Source: JAAYJG01 sp964450305 (lineage in GTDB: Bacteria > Bacillota > Clostridia > DSM-8532). Taken from it: 64,000 bases of DNA. The notes beneath the pieces are model-generated. The model was not told where the DNA came from. It saw nothing but the letters and a program-made list of their open reading frames with translations, and made no database searches. The position numbers and the translations under genes are program-made. The DNA is taken from NCBI GenBank assembly GCA_964450305.1, contig CAYVFB010000001.1, forward strand, positions 46,066 to 110,065, read 5' to 3'. Positions 35,189 through 44,953 of this stretch are shown here, one piece after another (the stretch's first letter is position 1; every line of letters begins with the position of its first letter).

Positions 35189-35370
35189 AAGCTTTCTTAT
35201 TCCTTCCAGTAAATTTATCCTTCCGGGCAGAGCAAGCTCTTAGGTGATTCGTCCTTAAAAAAACGAAGCTTCACCGAAATGAGTTATCATACTGCAGGAA
35301 ATACCATCATTTCGAGCGAATACAATCCTATCCGTTCACAGCGGCGGCTTCCACTAAAAATCCTACCATT

Positions 35371-37743
35371 TCACTTCAAAAAAGTAAATGCTTCTTCCCT
35401 GTACCAGGTGCGGATCCGGTATTTGCTCCCATCACTGTCCACGATCACGGCTCCGTTCTCCAAGGTGGTATAAACCCTTACCCCACGGGTATCCAAACGA
35501 TTGAGCACAGCTTCTGAAGGATGACCGAAGCTGTTTCTCCCTACGCTGATCACGGCAGTTTCAGGCTGCGTAAAATGGATAAACCTTTCCGAGGATGCGT
35601 TTTTACCACCATGATGGGGTACTTTCAGGATATCACAATCCAGTATAAAATTGTTGCCAAAGAAGATTTTTTCAGCGCTGGTTTCAAGATCGCCGCTGAA
35701 AAGGATCTGTAGTTGCCCATAGGACAGAAGCGCGCAAAGAGAAGTGTTGTTCAGATTGCCAGACAAAGCCTGGTTGTCAGTATCCGGGTGCAAAAAGCGG
35801 ATAGAAGTCTGTGGATCCAAAAACACCTCGTCTGCGGTACTGTAATAATTCAATTCAATTCCTTTTTCAAAGCAAATTTTTATCAGAGCCTCAAAATCCT
35901 GATTCGCTCCGGAATAGTCGGGCAGCCCTACTGATTTAACGGGGAAGGATTGCAAAAGGGTTAAAACACCAGCCATATGATCGGTATGGGCATGGGTGAT
36001 AAATACCTGCTCCAGGCTGGTAACCCCTTCATGCATGAAAAGTGGCAGAAGGATCCGCTCCCCGATATAACCCGTTTCGGATTCCTGAATGGTTCCCCCT
36101 CCGTCCACCAGGTAATTCCTGCCCGAAGCAGTCTGTATCAAAGCGCTGTCTCCCTGCCCCACGTCAATGAAGGTTACCTTCAGCCTTCCTGGCATCAGGC
36201 CTGAAAGAAGAATGCAAACACCTGCCAGGAAAGCGCCCGCGACAAGCTTTGTTTTATGTCGGATAAAGAAAGGCAGGCCATACGCCCCCGTCGGAATTAA
36301 AACAGCATACCAGGAAAGGATCGCCGGCAATCTCCAATGCCGCATATGCACCTGTGCCCAGGGGATCGAAGCACAAAAATCGGTAATGAACAGAATGACA
36401 TGCAAAAGGCTTTGGAGCATATATCCGATGACTTGCCCCGGGAAGGGATGAAGACTGCCCAATATCACGCAGACCATCCCCAACACGGTTGCCATTCCTG
36501 TCAGGGGAACCACAAGGAGGTTTGATAACAGGGAGATCAGGGATATCCTGCTGAAAAACAGGATCAAAAGCGGTAGAATACCCGCTTGTGCGGCGATAGT
36601 CGCGGAAACTGTTTCCCGGATGATTTTTGGAACCCATTCGGGTATGACCCCGCGGATCCTCCCATAAAGCAAAGCTAACCCCGCAGTGGCGCCAAAGGAT
36701 AAGATAAAACCCGTATCAAACAATAGGAACGGGTTGACAACCAGCAACAGCAGTGAGGCAATTCCAAGAGAATTGAGCAGATCTGGTTTTCTGTCCAGTG
36801 CCTTTCCCGCCATCAGGACACAAGCCATGATACAAGCCCTTAACGCGGAGGCCTCCATGCCGGTCACCAGAACAAAGAAAAACAGAAAGGGAACCGTAAC
36901 CACTGCTGCGGCTTTGCGATTCAACCCCAGCATTCTAAACAGCCACAGCAGCGGAAGCAATAAAAAAGCAAGATTAGCCCCTGAAACCGCCATGATATGG
37001 GTAAGCCCCGCGATACTGAAAGCATTTTCCATGCTGTCGGTCAGGTCTTCTTTGTATCCTGTCAGCATGGCTGCCATCAGGGCGGCTTTTTCATCGGACA
37101 GGTTTATATCAAGTTGTTCTAAAATAACCTGCCGGATTCCCAGCCCAAAACGCAGCAGCGGAAGGTCTTTATTCTCCCCGCTGAAAAGGATCGCATCCGC
37201 TTTGACAGCCATGCGAGCGGGTGTTTTTCGGGCTTGCAGCAGGCTTTCGTAATTAAACCCACCTGGGTTTCTGGCACCGGATGGTTTTTCCAACACACCT
37301 GAAATAGCAAGGCGGACTCCCGGCGAAAAGTCATGAGTTTCACAAACGCGATAAACATCCATCCGGATTGTACGGGAGAAATTCTCCGATTTGCCCTGCA
37401 GCTGTATCTCTTCCGCAAAAAAGCTGAAACCTGCTTTCCCGTCCGTAAGGGTACAGTCACTGCTGACATAGCCCAAAACTGTTATTTCACAACCCTGGTA
37501 TGTTTCAACAGGTTTCCGCAGCACGGTATACTGAAAGGCATAATTCACATAACCGCAGAAAAAACACAGCGCCCACAGTAAAAGCTGTTGTCTCCACCGC
37601 AGCTTTTTCCAAAGGCCATAGGCGAACAGGAGCATCGCAAGCAAAAAAATAATCATGAAAAAGAAGACCTGCCGGATATACCAGGCAGCAAGAATACCCG
37701 TTCCAAATGCAACTGCGGCGTGTAGCACGGGCCTTTTCATCAT
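35371..37743 (-). CDS. comEC: ComEC/Rec2 DNA uptake channel
   Basis: 790 residues from the ATG at 37743, seven bases after GGAGG. An N-terminal hydrophobic pair, an OB-like extracellular domain (about 85-170), the polytopic competence domain (about 210-490; AVSGANLAFLLLPLLWLF) and a metallo-beta-lactamase domain (about 530-780; DVGQGDS, HAHTDHMAG, VPHHGGKNASSE). It forms the channel that brings single-stranded DNA across the membrane. Full length suggests the transformation machinery is maintained. Confidence 0.95.
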   Translation of the reverse strand: MMKRPVLHAAVAFGTGILAAWYIRQVFFFMIIFLLAMLLFAYGLWKKLRWRQQLLLWALCFFCGYVNYAFQYTVLRKPVETYQGCEITVLGYVSSDCTLTDGKAGFSFFAEEIQLQGKSENFSRTIRMDVYRVCETHDFSPGVRLAISGVLEKPSGARNPGGFNYESLLQARKTPARMAVKADAILFSGENKDLPLLRFGLGIRQVILEQLDINLSDEKAALMAAMLTGYKEDLTDSMENAFSIAGLTHIMAVSGANLAFLLLPLLWLFRMLGLNRKAAAVVTVPFLFFFVLVTGMEASALRACIMACVLMAGKALDRKPDLLNSLGIASLLLLVVNPFLLFDTGFILSFGATAGLALLYGRIRGVIPEWVPKIIRETVSATIAAQAGILPLLILFFSRISLISLLSNLLVVPLTGMATVLGMVCVILGSLHPFPGQVIGYMLQSLLHVILFITDFCASIPWAQVHMRHWRLPAILSWYAVLIPTGAYGLPFFIRHKTKLVAGAFLAGVCILLSGLMPGRLKVTFIDVGQGDSALIQTASGRNYLVDGGGTIQESETGYIGERILLPLFMHEGVTSLEQVFITHAHTDHMAGVLTLLQSFPVKSVGLPDYSGANQDFEALIKICFEKGIELNYYSTADEVFLDPQTSIRFLHPDTDNQALSGNLNNTSLCALLSYGQLQILFSGDLETSAEKIFFGNNFILDCDILKVPHHGGKNASSERFIHFTQPETAVISVGRNSFGHPSEAVLNRLDTRGVRVYTTLENGAVIVDSDGSKYRIRTWYREEAFTFLK

Positions 37744-37829
37744 GCCCGAACCTCCAGCTTTCATACCCTGTTTGCAGAATAAGCGGCGCAAAGATCAGAT
37801 AAGCACCCCATGATGTATATTTTCTGTAC

Positions 37830-38348
37830 TTATTGAGTTGGCTGCTGCAGTTGTATAACCTTTTCAAAGATATATGCCGAGCTGCTGTGCCCTGACGTTC
37901 CATAAAACAGCTTGATGCAGCGAAACCCGAGGCTTTTCCAGAAAGCCGCACCCACACGGTTCTTTATGGCTACTGATACAAAAAACCTTTTGATGTGAAA
38001 ATTCCGGGTAATGTATTCAGAAAGCAGTTGAAATGCTGTGGAGCCGTAATGCATGCGCTGCCAGTGGGCATCGATCAGAAAGGTACGCACCCACAGAACA
38101 GGCTCCCGAATGCTTTTGATTTCACCGGCAATCAGCCCGATGCAGCTTTCTGTCCCTGCGGGATAAATGCCTAGAACAAACCCGGTATTCTCGTTGTTCA
38201 GCCCCGCCAATACCTCTTCCGGGTTTTTTCCGGCTGTTGCATAACCATATGAATCGATCTGATGATACCACAGGTTAATCATCGAAAGATCTTCTTTTTT
38301 CATCGGGGTCAACTTTATCGTGTCCCCTGAAATATGTATATCCATCAT
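37830..38348 (-). CDS. GNAT family N-acetyltransferase
   Basis: 172 residues. DKLTPMKKEDL-type start, IGLIAGEIKSI strand and the acetyl-CoA region AHWQRMHYGSTAFQLLSEYI, then FFVSVAIKNRVGAAFWKSLGFRCIK, give a standard GNAT fold. The start overlaps the preceding lipoprotein gene by four bases (ATGA). Substrate unknown. Confidence 0.85.
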   Translation of the reverse strand: MMDIHISGDTIKLTPMKKEDLSMINLWYHQIDSYGYATAGKNPEEVLAGLNNENTGFVLGIYPAGTESCIGLIAGEIKSIREPVLWVRTFLIDAHWQRMHYGSTAFQLLSEYITRNFHIKRFFVSVAIKNRVGAAFWKSLGFRCIKLFYGTSGHSSSAYIFEKVIQLQQPTQ

Positions 38349-39829
38349 GTATCATCCAGACTGCTTTCAACCATTACGGGCAAATACCAGGTTTCAATGC
38401 CCTGATAAGGGTTCCAGAAAAAAGCGTTCTTATCTCCGCGGATATTGTTTTTGTATAGCATTGCCTGCTGATTACGGTACAGAGGCAGGATGTAGGAATT
38501 TTTCTTCTCGTAGCCAAGCTCTGCCTGCAGCCGCTGCAGCGTATCGTCCAGGTTCTCCCATGGCTTCATCTCTCCGGTCACCGGGGACAAGTCATACCCG
38601 CCATTGCGGATAAGCCGATTCACCTCCGCGGCGTTTACGCTCTGGTGTATTTGCGCCTTTATTCCCGCATCCTGAAGAATATTGACAAGGAAATTGGCCG
38701 TATGCAGCTTTTGTATATCCTGTTTCGGGACGATGATCGAAATCGTGCCCAAAGGGCTTCCCCTCCAGGTAAAAAGTTTTTGTGTTTCATTCCAGTTTAA
38801 TCCTGTCTCTACCAATGCCTGCCTGAAACCATCCACATCCAGGGGGCTTTCACTGTATTCATCAAAGTACTGAACCTGACCAAGGTTCATCTCATTCAGC
38901 CTGGAAGTAACGTACCGGAACAGGGCATCCTGCCGGTTGGCCTGTCCAAACAAACCATTTGGGTTCACATAGATGAAGTTGCCCTGATTATCGGGAAAAA
39001 CCTGGTAACCGATGTCGGTGCGATGCTGGTACTTTGTAAAATCAACATTTCTTACAAAAGCCGCATCGGTCTCATTGTTTTGGAAGGCATCATGCATTTG
39101 TGTTTCTGTGTATACCTTGAAAACAACGGTATCCAGGTTCGCAGGCTGCTTTGTCCACCAATTGTCAAACCGCTTCAAGGTGACCTGCTTTTCCGTCTTC
39201 GCATCATATTGATACGGGCCGGTCCCGGCTAAAGCTGTGCTATCAAAGTCCTCCGTCCATCGACTGAGAATGGGAAAGGTAAGCTTACTGGTGAAAGAAG
39301 GATCCGGCACTTTTAAAGTAATCTCAATCTGATAGCTATCGACCACATTTATCTGCAGGAAATTATCACAGATGTCTTTGTTGTGGAAAGGATTGCTCGA
39401 ATTCTGAAGTAATTCCAGCGAATATTTCACGTCATAGGCCGATAAGGACGAGCCATTGTGAAAGCTGACTCCTCTGTTCACAGAAAATTTCCAGACGGTA
39501 TACTCGCTGCTTTCCCAGCTTGAAACCAGCCATGGCTTCACTCTGTCCTCCCCTGTCTGCACAAAAAGTGATTCAAAAACCAGGCAGTTCATATAGTTCA
39601 AATACCTGTCCGTGGTTTTATAAGGGTTCAGGGTATCCACAGCCGTGACAGGAAGCGCAAGCGTTCCACCCTGCACCGGGCCGCTGTCGATTTGCTTCAT
39701 CAGCCTGTCGATGGACGGTGTTATGATCGGAGTCTGAGCGTTGGAGGTTTCCCGGGCTCTACAACCCGCTGCAACAAAAAAAACATATAGGATGATGATC
39801 CCTGCAATTGGCCTGATGTATCTGTACAT
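38345..39829 (-). CDS. ABC transporter substrate-binding lipoprotein, family 5 (peptide type)
   Basis: 494 residues from the ATG at 39829, three bases after GAGGAG. A lipoprotein signal ends in FVAAGC, giving a lipidated cysteine near residue 22. The mature part is SBP family 5: GGTLALPVTAVDTLNPY, WKFSVNRGVSFHNGSSLSAYDVKYSLELL, LAGTGPYQY. It should bind peptides or similar ligands outside the cell. No permease or ATPase is adjacent, so it is an orphan. Confidence 0.9.
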   Translation of the reverse strand: MYRYIRPIAGIIILYVFFVAAGCRARETSNAQTPIITPSIDRLMKQIDSGPVQGGTLALPVTAVDTLNPYKTTDRYLNYMNCLVFESLFVQTGEDRVKPWLVSSWESSEYTVWKFSVNRGVSFHNGSSLSAYDVKYSLELLQNSSNPFHNKDICDNFLQINVVDSYQIEITLKVPDPSFTSKLTFPILSRWTEDFDSTALAGTGPYQYDAKTEKQVTLKRFDNWWTKQPANLDTVVFKVYTETQMHDAFQNNETDAAFVRNVDFTKYQHRTDIGYQVFPDNQGNFIYVNPNGLFGQANRQDALFRYVTSRLNEMNLGQVQYFDEYSESPLDVDGFRQALVETGLNWNETQKLFTWRGSPLGTISIIVPKQDIQKLHTANFLVNILQDAGIKAQIHQSVNAAEVNRLIRNGGYDLSPVTGEMKPWENLDDTLQRLQAELGYEKKNSYILPLYRNQQAMLYKNNIRGDKNAFFWNPYQGIETWYLPVMVESSLDDT

Positions 39830-39864
39830 ATTCTCCTCGTTCACCGGATTCGGATCGCGCCTGT

Positions 39865-40662
39865 TCAGTTTATCATCAGCAGCGCTGCTCCGGTTCCACT
39901 ATTGCCTTTTCCACCCCTGTGGGAGAAAAAAAGCTCCTTTTCACACATCGTACACCGGTTGACATCGTTGATATTACTCCAAGCCAAACCTTCACGTACC
40001 AACGTGCGCGTAATTATCCCGCTTAAGTTGATATGCCACTTATCTTTACGGGCCACCATACAGTCCCGCATATCCGGAAAAGCCTTTGCAAATTGCCGGT
40101 ATACATCTTCTCCCACCTCAAAACAGCATTGGCGGATATGAGGACCCAAAGCGGCTACCATGTTTTCCGGTCTGCAGCCAAAGGCTTCCTTCATTTTTTG
40201 GACAGCTTTTGCTGAAATATGCTGCAATGTGCTGCGCCAGCCGGAGTGTACAAGGCCGATTGCGCATGAAACCGGATCGTACAGATACACCGGCGTACAA
40301 TCGGCATAAAATGTGACCAGTGCAACCCCGCGTTCACAGGTAACAAGGCCATCGGTATCACCATAGCTGCTGAGTCTGATCAACCCCATGCCGCAATGGC
40401 TTTTGTCAACAACCGTCACCGTTGAGCCATGGACCTGTCTGGACAGAACCATTCGTTCCATGGGGATCTCCAGACCCTGTGATAAACGGCGGTAGTTTTC
40501 CATGACATGCTCCGGGTTGTCCGCCCGCTGAAAGCTTAAATTCAGGGTGTCAAACGGGAAACTGCTGACACCGCCGCAGCGTGTTGTAAAGATTGCCTTT
40601 ATTCGGTTATCCCTCATAGGGATAGAAACCCACATGGGAGCAGACTCATTCCGGGAACTCAC
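39865..40662 (-). CDS. pgeF: Peptidoglycan editing factor PgeF/YlmD-type multicopper-like protein
   Basis: 265 residues. FTTRCGGVSSFPFDTLNLS (about 25-43), QVHGSTV, ADCTPVYLYDP, GLVHSGWRSTLQHI, ALGPHIRQCCFEVGEDV and the late CTMCEKELFFSHRGGKGNSGTGAAL cover all conserved parts. The family has purine nucleoside phosphorylase/adenosine deaminase activity in vitro and in Escherichia coli edits peptidoglycan precursors. Confidence 0.93.
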   Translation of the reverse strand: MSSRNESAPMWVSIPMRDNRIKAIFTTRCGGVSSFPFDTLNLSFQRADNPEHVMENYRRLSQGLEIPMERMVLSRQVHGSTVTVVDKSHCGMGLIRLSSYGDTDGLVTCERGVALVTFYADCTPVYLYDPVSCAIGLVHSGWRSTLQHISAKAVQKMKEAFGCRPENMVAALGPHIRQCCFEVGEDVYRQFAKAFPDMRDCMVARKDKWHINLSGIITRTLVREGLAWSNINDVNRCTMCEKELFFSHRGGKGNSGTGAALLMIN

Positions 40663-40785
40663 AAAAACCTCCGGTTTTCAAAGCCTGTGTGGCTTGCCGT
40701 GTTTTCCTGCACTTAGAGTATCACACCCCTGACCAACTCACAAGTGGAAAGATTACGGTATTGACAGATTGAATGAACAAAAGAA

Positions 40786-40805
40786 CCCCCACCGATGGGT
40801 GGGGG
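40786..40805 (-). terminator. Terminator of dpaAB
   Basis: CCCCCACC / GGTGGGGG stem; on the minus strand TTCTTTTGTTC follows. It lies between the dpaB stop and pgeF. Confidence 0.75.
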
Positions 40806-40892
40806 CTTGGGACTTTGACGATGCTGTTTCTTTGTAATTTCGAACTGGAAAACATATTCAAGCAAATGGGTTCGCATCGTCAAACCTTACCT

Positions 40893-41483
40893 TTACATTA
40901 AATGCATCCTAAGTACAGGCTGCAGCTGAACTCCTTCCAAAGCTGCCTCAAGCGCAGGAAGAAACAGATCCATCAAACAGATCAGGGAATTCGTCTTCTT
41001 ATGGGGATCGTCCTGTCCATACGGGACAAAATAAACGTTATTGGTGTTATGCAGTAACCCGATATTCTTACCATTGGCACTCAAGCCGTCATTCGTAGCG
41101 ATACCCAGCAGAACCGGCTTGTTGTTTCGAAGATGGGCCTTCACAGCCATTGTCACCGAGGTATCGGTAATGCCATTGGCCAGCTTTGCCAGCGTGTTTC
41201 CCGTACATGGCAGCACAACCATCATATCGAGAAAGTTTTTGGGGCCCACAGGCTCGGCATCTACAATAGTGGTAACACATTTTTTCCCGGTTATCTGCTC
41301 AACCCTGCTCCTGAAGTACTCAGCCTTCCCAAACCGGGTGTCGCTCACTTCCACGATACCGGTCATAAAGGGATATATGTCCGCTCCAAGCAACGCCAGT
41401 TCTTCCATTTGAGCCAGTGATTTCTCCAGCGTGCAAAAGGAACCCGTCAAACCAAAGCCAATCTTTTTCCCGGCTGCGATCAC
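40893..41483 (-). CDS. dpaB: Dipicolinate synthase subunit B
   Basis: 196 residues, starting with GTG in the dpaA stop (GTGA). A flavoprotein-like fold: KIGFGLTGSFCTLEKSLAQM (8-27), VLPCTGNTLAKLANGITDT, ATNDGLSANGKNIG. With DpaA it makes dipicolinic acid, the main solute of the spore core, so the organism forms endospores. Confidence 0.96.
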   Translation of the reverse strand: MIAAGKKIGFGLTGSFCTLEKSLAQMEELALLGADIYPFMTGIVEVSDTRFGKAEYFRSRVEQITGKKCVTTIVDAEPVGPKNFLDMMVVLPCTGNTLAKLANGITDTSVTMAVKAHLRNNKPVLLGIATNDGLSANGKNIGLLHNTNNVYFVPYGQDDPHKKTNSLICLMDLFLPALEAALEGVQLQPVLRMHLM

Positions 41484-42349
41484 TTTTTCCCTCCCCCTTC
41501 CAGCATCACATTGTCAATGGTTTTTTTGATGATTTCAGCCGCTGTCATCGGGGCCACCCTCCCCGGCAGACTGAGAGCCCATTCAGTCTTTAAACCCAAT
41601 TTCGCTGCGTGCTCAAAGTCAATTCCTCCGGGGTTCGAAGCCAAATCCAGCAAATAGCAGTCCAAATGGATCTTGTTCAGGATGTCCGCTGTTATCATCA
41701 TATGGGGGACTGTATTGACAATCACGTTCATCTCTGTAACGTAACGTTCCAGATCATTCAGGTGTACAGGCTTGTAGCCATTGGCCTCGATCCAGCTTAA
41801 ATCCGAATAGTTTCTCGCTTCAACCCAGACATCCGCTCCGAAACCTGAAAGTATTTTCGACAGTACCTTGCCGAGCCTGCCATAGCCCAGGATTAGAATC
41901 TTACTGTTGTGAATGGTTCTTGGGATTGCACCGATGATCAGTTCCACGGCCCCTTCCGCCGCGGGGATTGCGTTCAGAACGGCCATTTCTTCCCGATCCA
42001 GCAGATCGAGATACCGAACCCCTTTTTTGGTGAGGCTTTCTCTGACTTCCTTTTCAATTTTACCAGCAACAAAAAACTTACTTTCGGGCATCATCTCAAC
42101 AAGAGTATGAACCGGAAGTGATTCCTCAGATAAGGGCATGTTGACAAGGCCCCCCGCTGCGGCCAGAGGAATGCCGCAGATGATGGTATCCGCAATGGTG
42201 ACCATTTGCGTCAGACTGGCATTTTTATTGTTGGAAAGCTTTTTATCAAAGCCATATATCTCAACCCTGTGATATTCCTTTTTCAGTAATTCGGCAAGAT
42301 ATAAACTGCGCATATCTCCGCCTATGACAAGGTACTTTGGTTTTTGCAT
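41480..42349 (-). CDS. dpaA: Dipicolinate synthase subunit A
   Basis: 289 residues. N-terminal domain beginning VIGGDMRSLYLAELL and a Rossmann domain with ILGYGRLGKVLSKIL (NAD(P) binding). It acts in the mother cell late in sporulation. It follows the M16 peptidase gene, as in B. subtilis (mlpA-ymxH-spoVFA-spoVFB), but no ymxH is present here. Confidence 0.96.
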   Translation of the reverse strand: MQKPKYLVIGGDMRSLYLAELLKKEYHRVEIYGFDKKLSNNKNASLTQMVTIADTIICGIPLAAAGGLVNMPLSEESLPVHTLVEMMPESKFFVAGKIEKEVRESLTKKGVRYLDLLDREEMAVLNAIPAAEGAVELIIGAIPRTIHNSKILILGYGRLGKVLSKILSGFGADVWVEARNYSDLSWIEANGYKPVHLNDLERYVTEMNVIVNTVPHMMITADILNKIHLDCYLLDLASNPGGIDFEHAAKLGLKTEWALSLPGRVAPMTAAEIIKKTIDNVMLEGGGKK

Positions 42350-42410
42350 TCATATACCCCCCGCATCAATCGATTTCCCGTTTGCAGTCTTCTTCGCATA
42401 TAATCCATCG

Positions 42411-42437
42411 TATGACGGGCAGGGGGTTCCAGTGCTT
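42411..42437 (-). promoter_or_regulatory. Possible sigma-K promoter of dpaAB
   Basis: On the minus strand AC, 17 bases, CATACGATG; the consensus is AC-N16/17-CATANNNTA, so one base differs. It lies about 65 bases before the dpaA ATG. In B. subtilis this operon is transcribed by sigma K. Confidence 0.3.
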
Positions 42438-42632
42438 GTTTTGATGAAATTTCAAATGAAGAATGGATCAGAAGGGTCATGGGATTCAGGTTTCAGGTTT
42501 CTTCTGAAAAACCAGGCGAAAAAGCTCCTCATGATTCTTTTGCAATACAATCATTACTTCAATCATATTGATTCATTCCCTGCTGAACACAGAGAATAGA
42601 ATTCATCATGGAGACCACAACAAGCGTCCATG

Positions 42633-43892
42633 TTAAAACGCTATAGTGTCCAGCAGGTCCGGAGCAAAGTCGATATCTCCGATGGCAGATAACCCCATTT
42701 GCTCTGTTCTGAAAACATATCTTATCACTTGTTCGATTGACTCGAGCGAGACCCTGCTGATGCTTTCCAGAATCTCGTCCGGCGTGCGGATCCGCCCCAT
42801 CATCAGCTGTGATTTGCCCATACTGTTCATTCGGCTGCTGGTGCTGTCCAGACCCAGAATGAAGCTTCCCTTCAGCTGGTTTTTCGCCTTTTCCACATCA
42901 CTGACGGTCAGGGCTTCACAGGTAAGAGTTTCAATTTCATTTTGGATATGTCGTATCACTTCTGTGTACTGCTGGGGGCTGGATGCGGCATATATTGTGA
43001 ACATGCCTGCATCCCGGTAGGATGTGGGGTAGGAATAGATGGAATAGGCCAGCCCCAGCTCCTCGCGAACCTTTTGAAACAAGCGTGAGCTCATTCCGCC
43101 GCCCAATATATTGTTCAGGGTTAAAAGCGAATACATGCTTTCCTCGCCATGCTTTACACCCCTGAAGCCAAGGCATATGTGAACCTGCTCGGTATCCTTC
43201 CGCTTCACCTTGAGGCTTCTGTTGAACCATGGCTTTCGGGCGACCACTTTACAAAAATCGTGGGACTTCCAGCCTCCAAAGTATTTTCTTACCATCTCCA
43301 CAAGCTTTTGTTCATCGAAATTCCCCGCTACGGAAATGACACTGTTCTCCGGGACATAAAATGACCGCATGTATTCCAGGATATCGTCCCGCGTAATAGC
43401 TGAAACCGACTGATAGCTGCCAAGAATTGGATATCCAAGGGAGTTTCCGCTCCATACCTCTTCTGTGAGCATATCATGTACCATTTCTTCAGGATAATCT
43501 TCGTACATGCTGATCTCTTCCATGACAACCTTTTTCTCGGTATCGATATGAGATTTGTCATACCGCGAATGAAACAGCATGTCAGAAACCGTATCAATAG
43601 CCAGTTCCAGGTCTTCATCCAGTGTTTTCGTGTAGATGCATGTGCATTCCTTTCCGGTAAATGCATTGATTTGCCCACCAACATTGTCGATGGCCATGGC
43701 GATATCCTTCGCAGTTTTTGTTTCGGTGCCTTTAAACAGCATGTGCTCAATAAAATGAGAAATGCCGTTCAGCTCCGGGGTTTCATACCGGGAACCCGTC
43801 CCCACCCAAAGGCCGAAGGAAACCGAACGCACATACGGCAGTTTTTCATAAACCAGGGTTAAATTGTTTTCCAATATAATTTCCTGATACAT
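42633..43892 (-). CDS. Processing-protease-like M16 zinc peptidase (YmxG/MlpA type)
   Basis: 419 residues. The inverted zinc motif HFIEH (46-50, catalytic Glu49) is followed by MLFKGT, and the second zinc Glu lies in the EKKVVMEEISMYEDYP segment (about 117-132). It is the single-chain bacterial relative of mitochondrial processing peptidase. It precedes dpaAB; a link with sporulation is suggested only by context. Confidence 0.94.
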   Translation of the reverse strand: MYQEIILENNLTLVYEKLPYVRSVSFGLWVGTGSRYETPELNGISHFIEHMLFKGTETKTAKDIAMAIDNVGGQINAFTGKECTCIYTKTLDEDLELAIDTVSDMLFHSRYDKSHIDTEKKVVMEEISMYEDYPEEMVHDMLTEEVWSGNSLGYPILGSYQSVSAITRDDILEYMRSFYVPENSVISVAGNFDEQKLVEMVRKYFGGWKSHDFCKVVARKPWFNRSLKVKRKDTEQVHICLGFRGVKHGEESMYSLLTLNNILGGGMSSRLFQKVREELGLAYSIYSYPTSYRDAGMFTIYAASSPQQYTEVIRHIQNEIETLTCEALTVSDVEKAKNQLKGSFILGLDSTSSRMNSMGKSQLMMGRIRTPDEILESISRVSLESIEQVIRYVFRTEQMGLSAIGDIDFAPDLLDTIAF

Positions 43893-44023
43893 TCTCTCTC
43901 CCCCCGCTTCTTCAATGAGAAACGGACTGTATAATAATGTAACAATATTATGTACTATTATACCATAGCCTGAGGTGATTGTAACCCCGTATATGTATCG
44001 GCAATTTCAGCAGTTCGCTGAAA

Positions 44024-44058
44024 GGGACAGAGGGGACAGGTCCCATTCCCTCTGTCCC
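44024..44058. repeat. REP-like palindrome, copy 1
   Basis: GGGACAGAGGG / CCCTCTGTCCC stem (44024-44034 and 44048-44058) around a GACAGGTCCCAT centre. It shares its core with the elements at 60.4 and 61.3 kb. It lies in the 43893-44211 intergenic region, which otherwise holds only the nrdG terminator. Confidence 0.75.
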
Positions 44059-44061
44059 ATG

Positions 44062-44093
44062 AAAAAGGACAACCCTTTGGGTTGTCCTTTTTT
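44062..44093 (-). terminator. Terminator of nrdDG (can act on both strands)
   Basis: A-rich 14-bp stem around AAGGACAACCC / GGGTTGTCCTT with a TTT loop; T runs on either strand. About 120 bases after the nrdG stop. Confidence 0.75.
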
Positions 44094-44211
44094 ATCCGGT
44101 TCATTGTACCTATGCCTTCAGGCTTTTTCCGTCGCTTTTTCCCGGAAATCTTTTCACGGCCACGCAATTTTGCGCTGAGTCTTGTCAACCAACTGAATGG
44201 CAGGCCCTGTC

Positions 44212-44922
44212 TTACAGCGGTATGGCATGGATTCCAATTTCACCCCGAACCTGAAAAGAAGATACATAATTGCGCATCTGGCGGTTGGGTTCGTCGTGAA
44301 ACTGAACTGCCGCTTTCCCGGTATACCCGCCTTTTATGGCATCAGTTTCACGGTATTGCTGCAAAACGTATTTTTTTGAACCTGCGATCATCTCTCCGAT
44401 TTCGCGGATGTCGGAATCATCCAGCTGGGGGCAGAAGGTAGTTCTGAATTCGTAGTCCACATCGCCTTCCCGCAGCAGGGTCATGCTTTCGAGCAGGGCT
44501 TGCTCGTCAATTTCCGATCGGCAGATTTCACGGTATTTCTTCATTGGGGCTTTAACATCCATGGCGACATAGTCCACCAGGTTTTTTTCAAACAGCTTCT
44601 TAATGACCGCAGGCCGGGTCCCATTTGTATCCAGCTTGACCAGAAACCCCATATCCTTAACCTTTTCGATGAAGCCTTCCAAATCGGGCTGGAGGGTAGG
44701 TTCACCCCCCGTTACCACAACGCCGTCGAGGAATTTTCTTCTTCTTTGTAAAAATGAAAGAACTTCCTCTTCCTTCTGGTATGGATCATTTCCACGCTGC
44801 CCCACAAGACAACGGTTATGGCAGAATATACAGTTCATATTGCAGCCCTGGGTAAACACAGCGGCAGCAATCTTACCCGGATAATCCACCAGGGATTGCC
44901 TGACAATACCGGCGATTTTCAT
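44212..44922 (-). CDS. nrdG: Anaerobic ribonucleotide reductase activating protein
   Basis: 236 residues from the ATG at 44922, nine bases after GGAGG; the frame is open further upstream but overlaps nrdD there. Radical SAM cluster TQGCNMNCIFCHN (Cys at about 29, 33 and 36), VVTGGEPTLQPDL and VKLDTNGTRP. It makes the glycyl radical on NrdD. Confidence 0.95.
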   Translation of the reverse strand: MKIAGIVRQSLVDYPGKIAAAVFTQGCNMNCIFCHNRCLVGQRGNDPYQKEEEVLSFLQRRRKFLDGVVVTGGEPTLQPDLEGFIEKVKDMGFLVKLDTNGTRPAVIKKLFEKNLVDYVAMDVKAPMKKYREICRSEIDEQALLESMTLLREGDVDYEFRTTFCPQLDDSDIREIGEMIAGSKKYVLQQYRETDAIKGGYTGKAAVQFHDEPNRQMRNYVSSFQVRGEIGIHAIPL

Positions 44923-44953
44923 CTTCAGCGCCTCCATACACTTCTTTTGTAGC

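Noticed and set aside
42350..42632. A ymxH-like gene between the M16 peptidase and dpaA
   Set aside because: The region has only short open frames and no YmxH motif.
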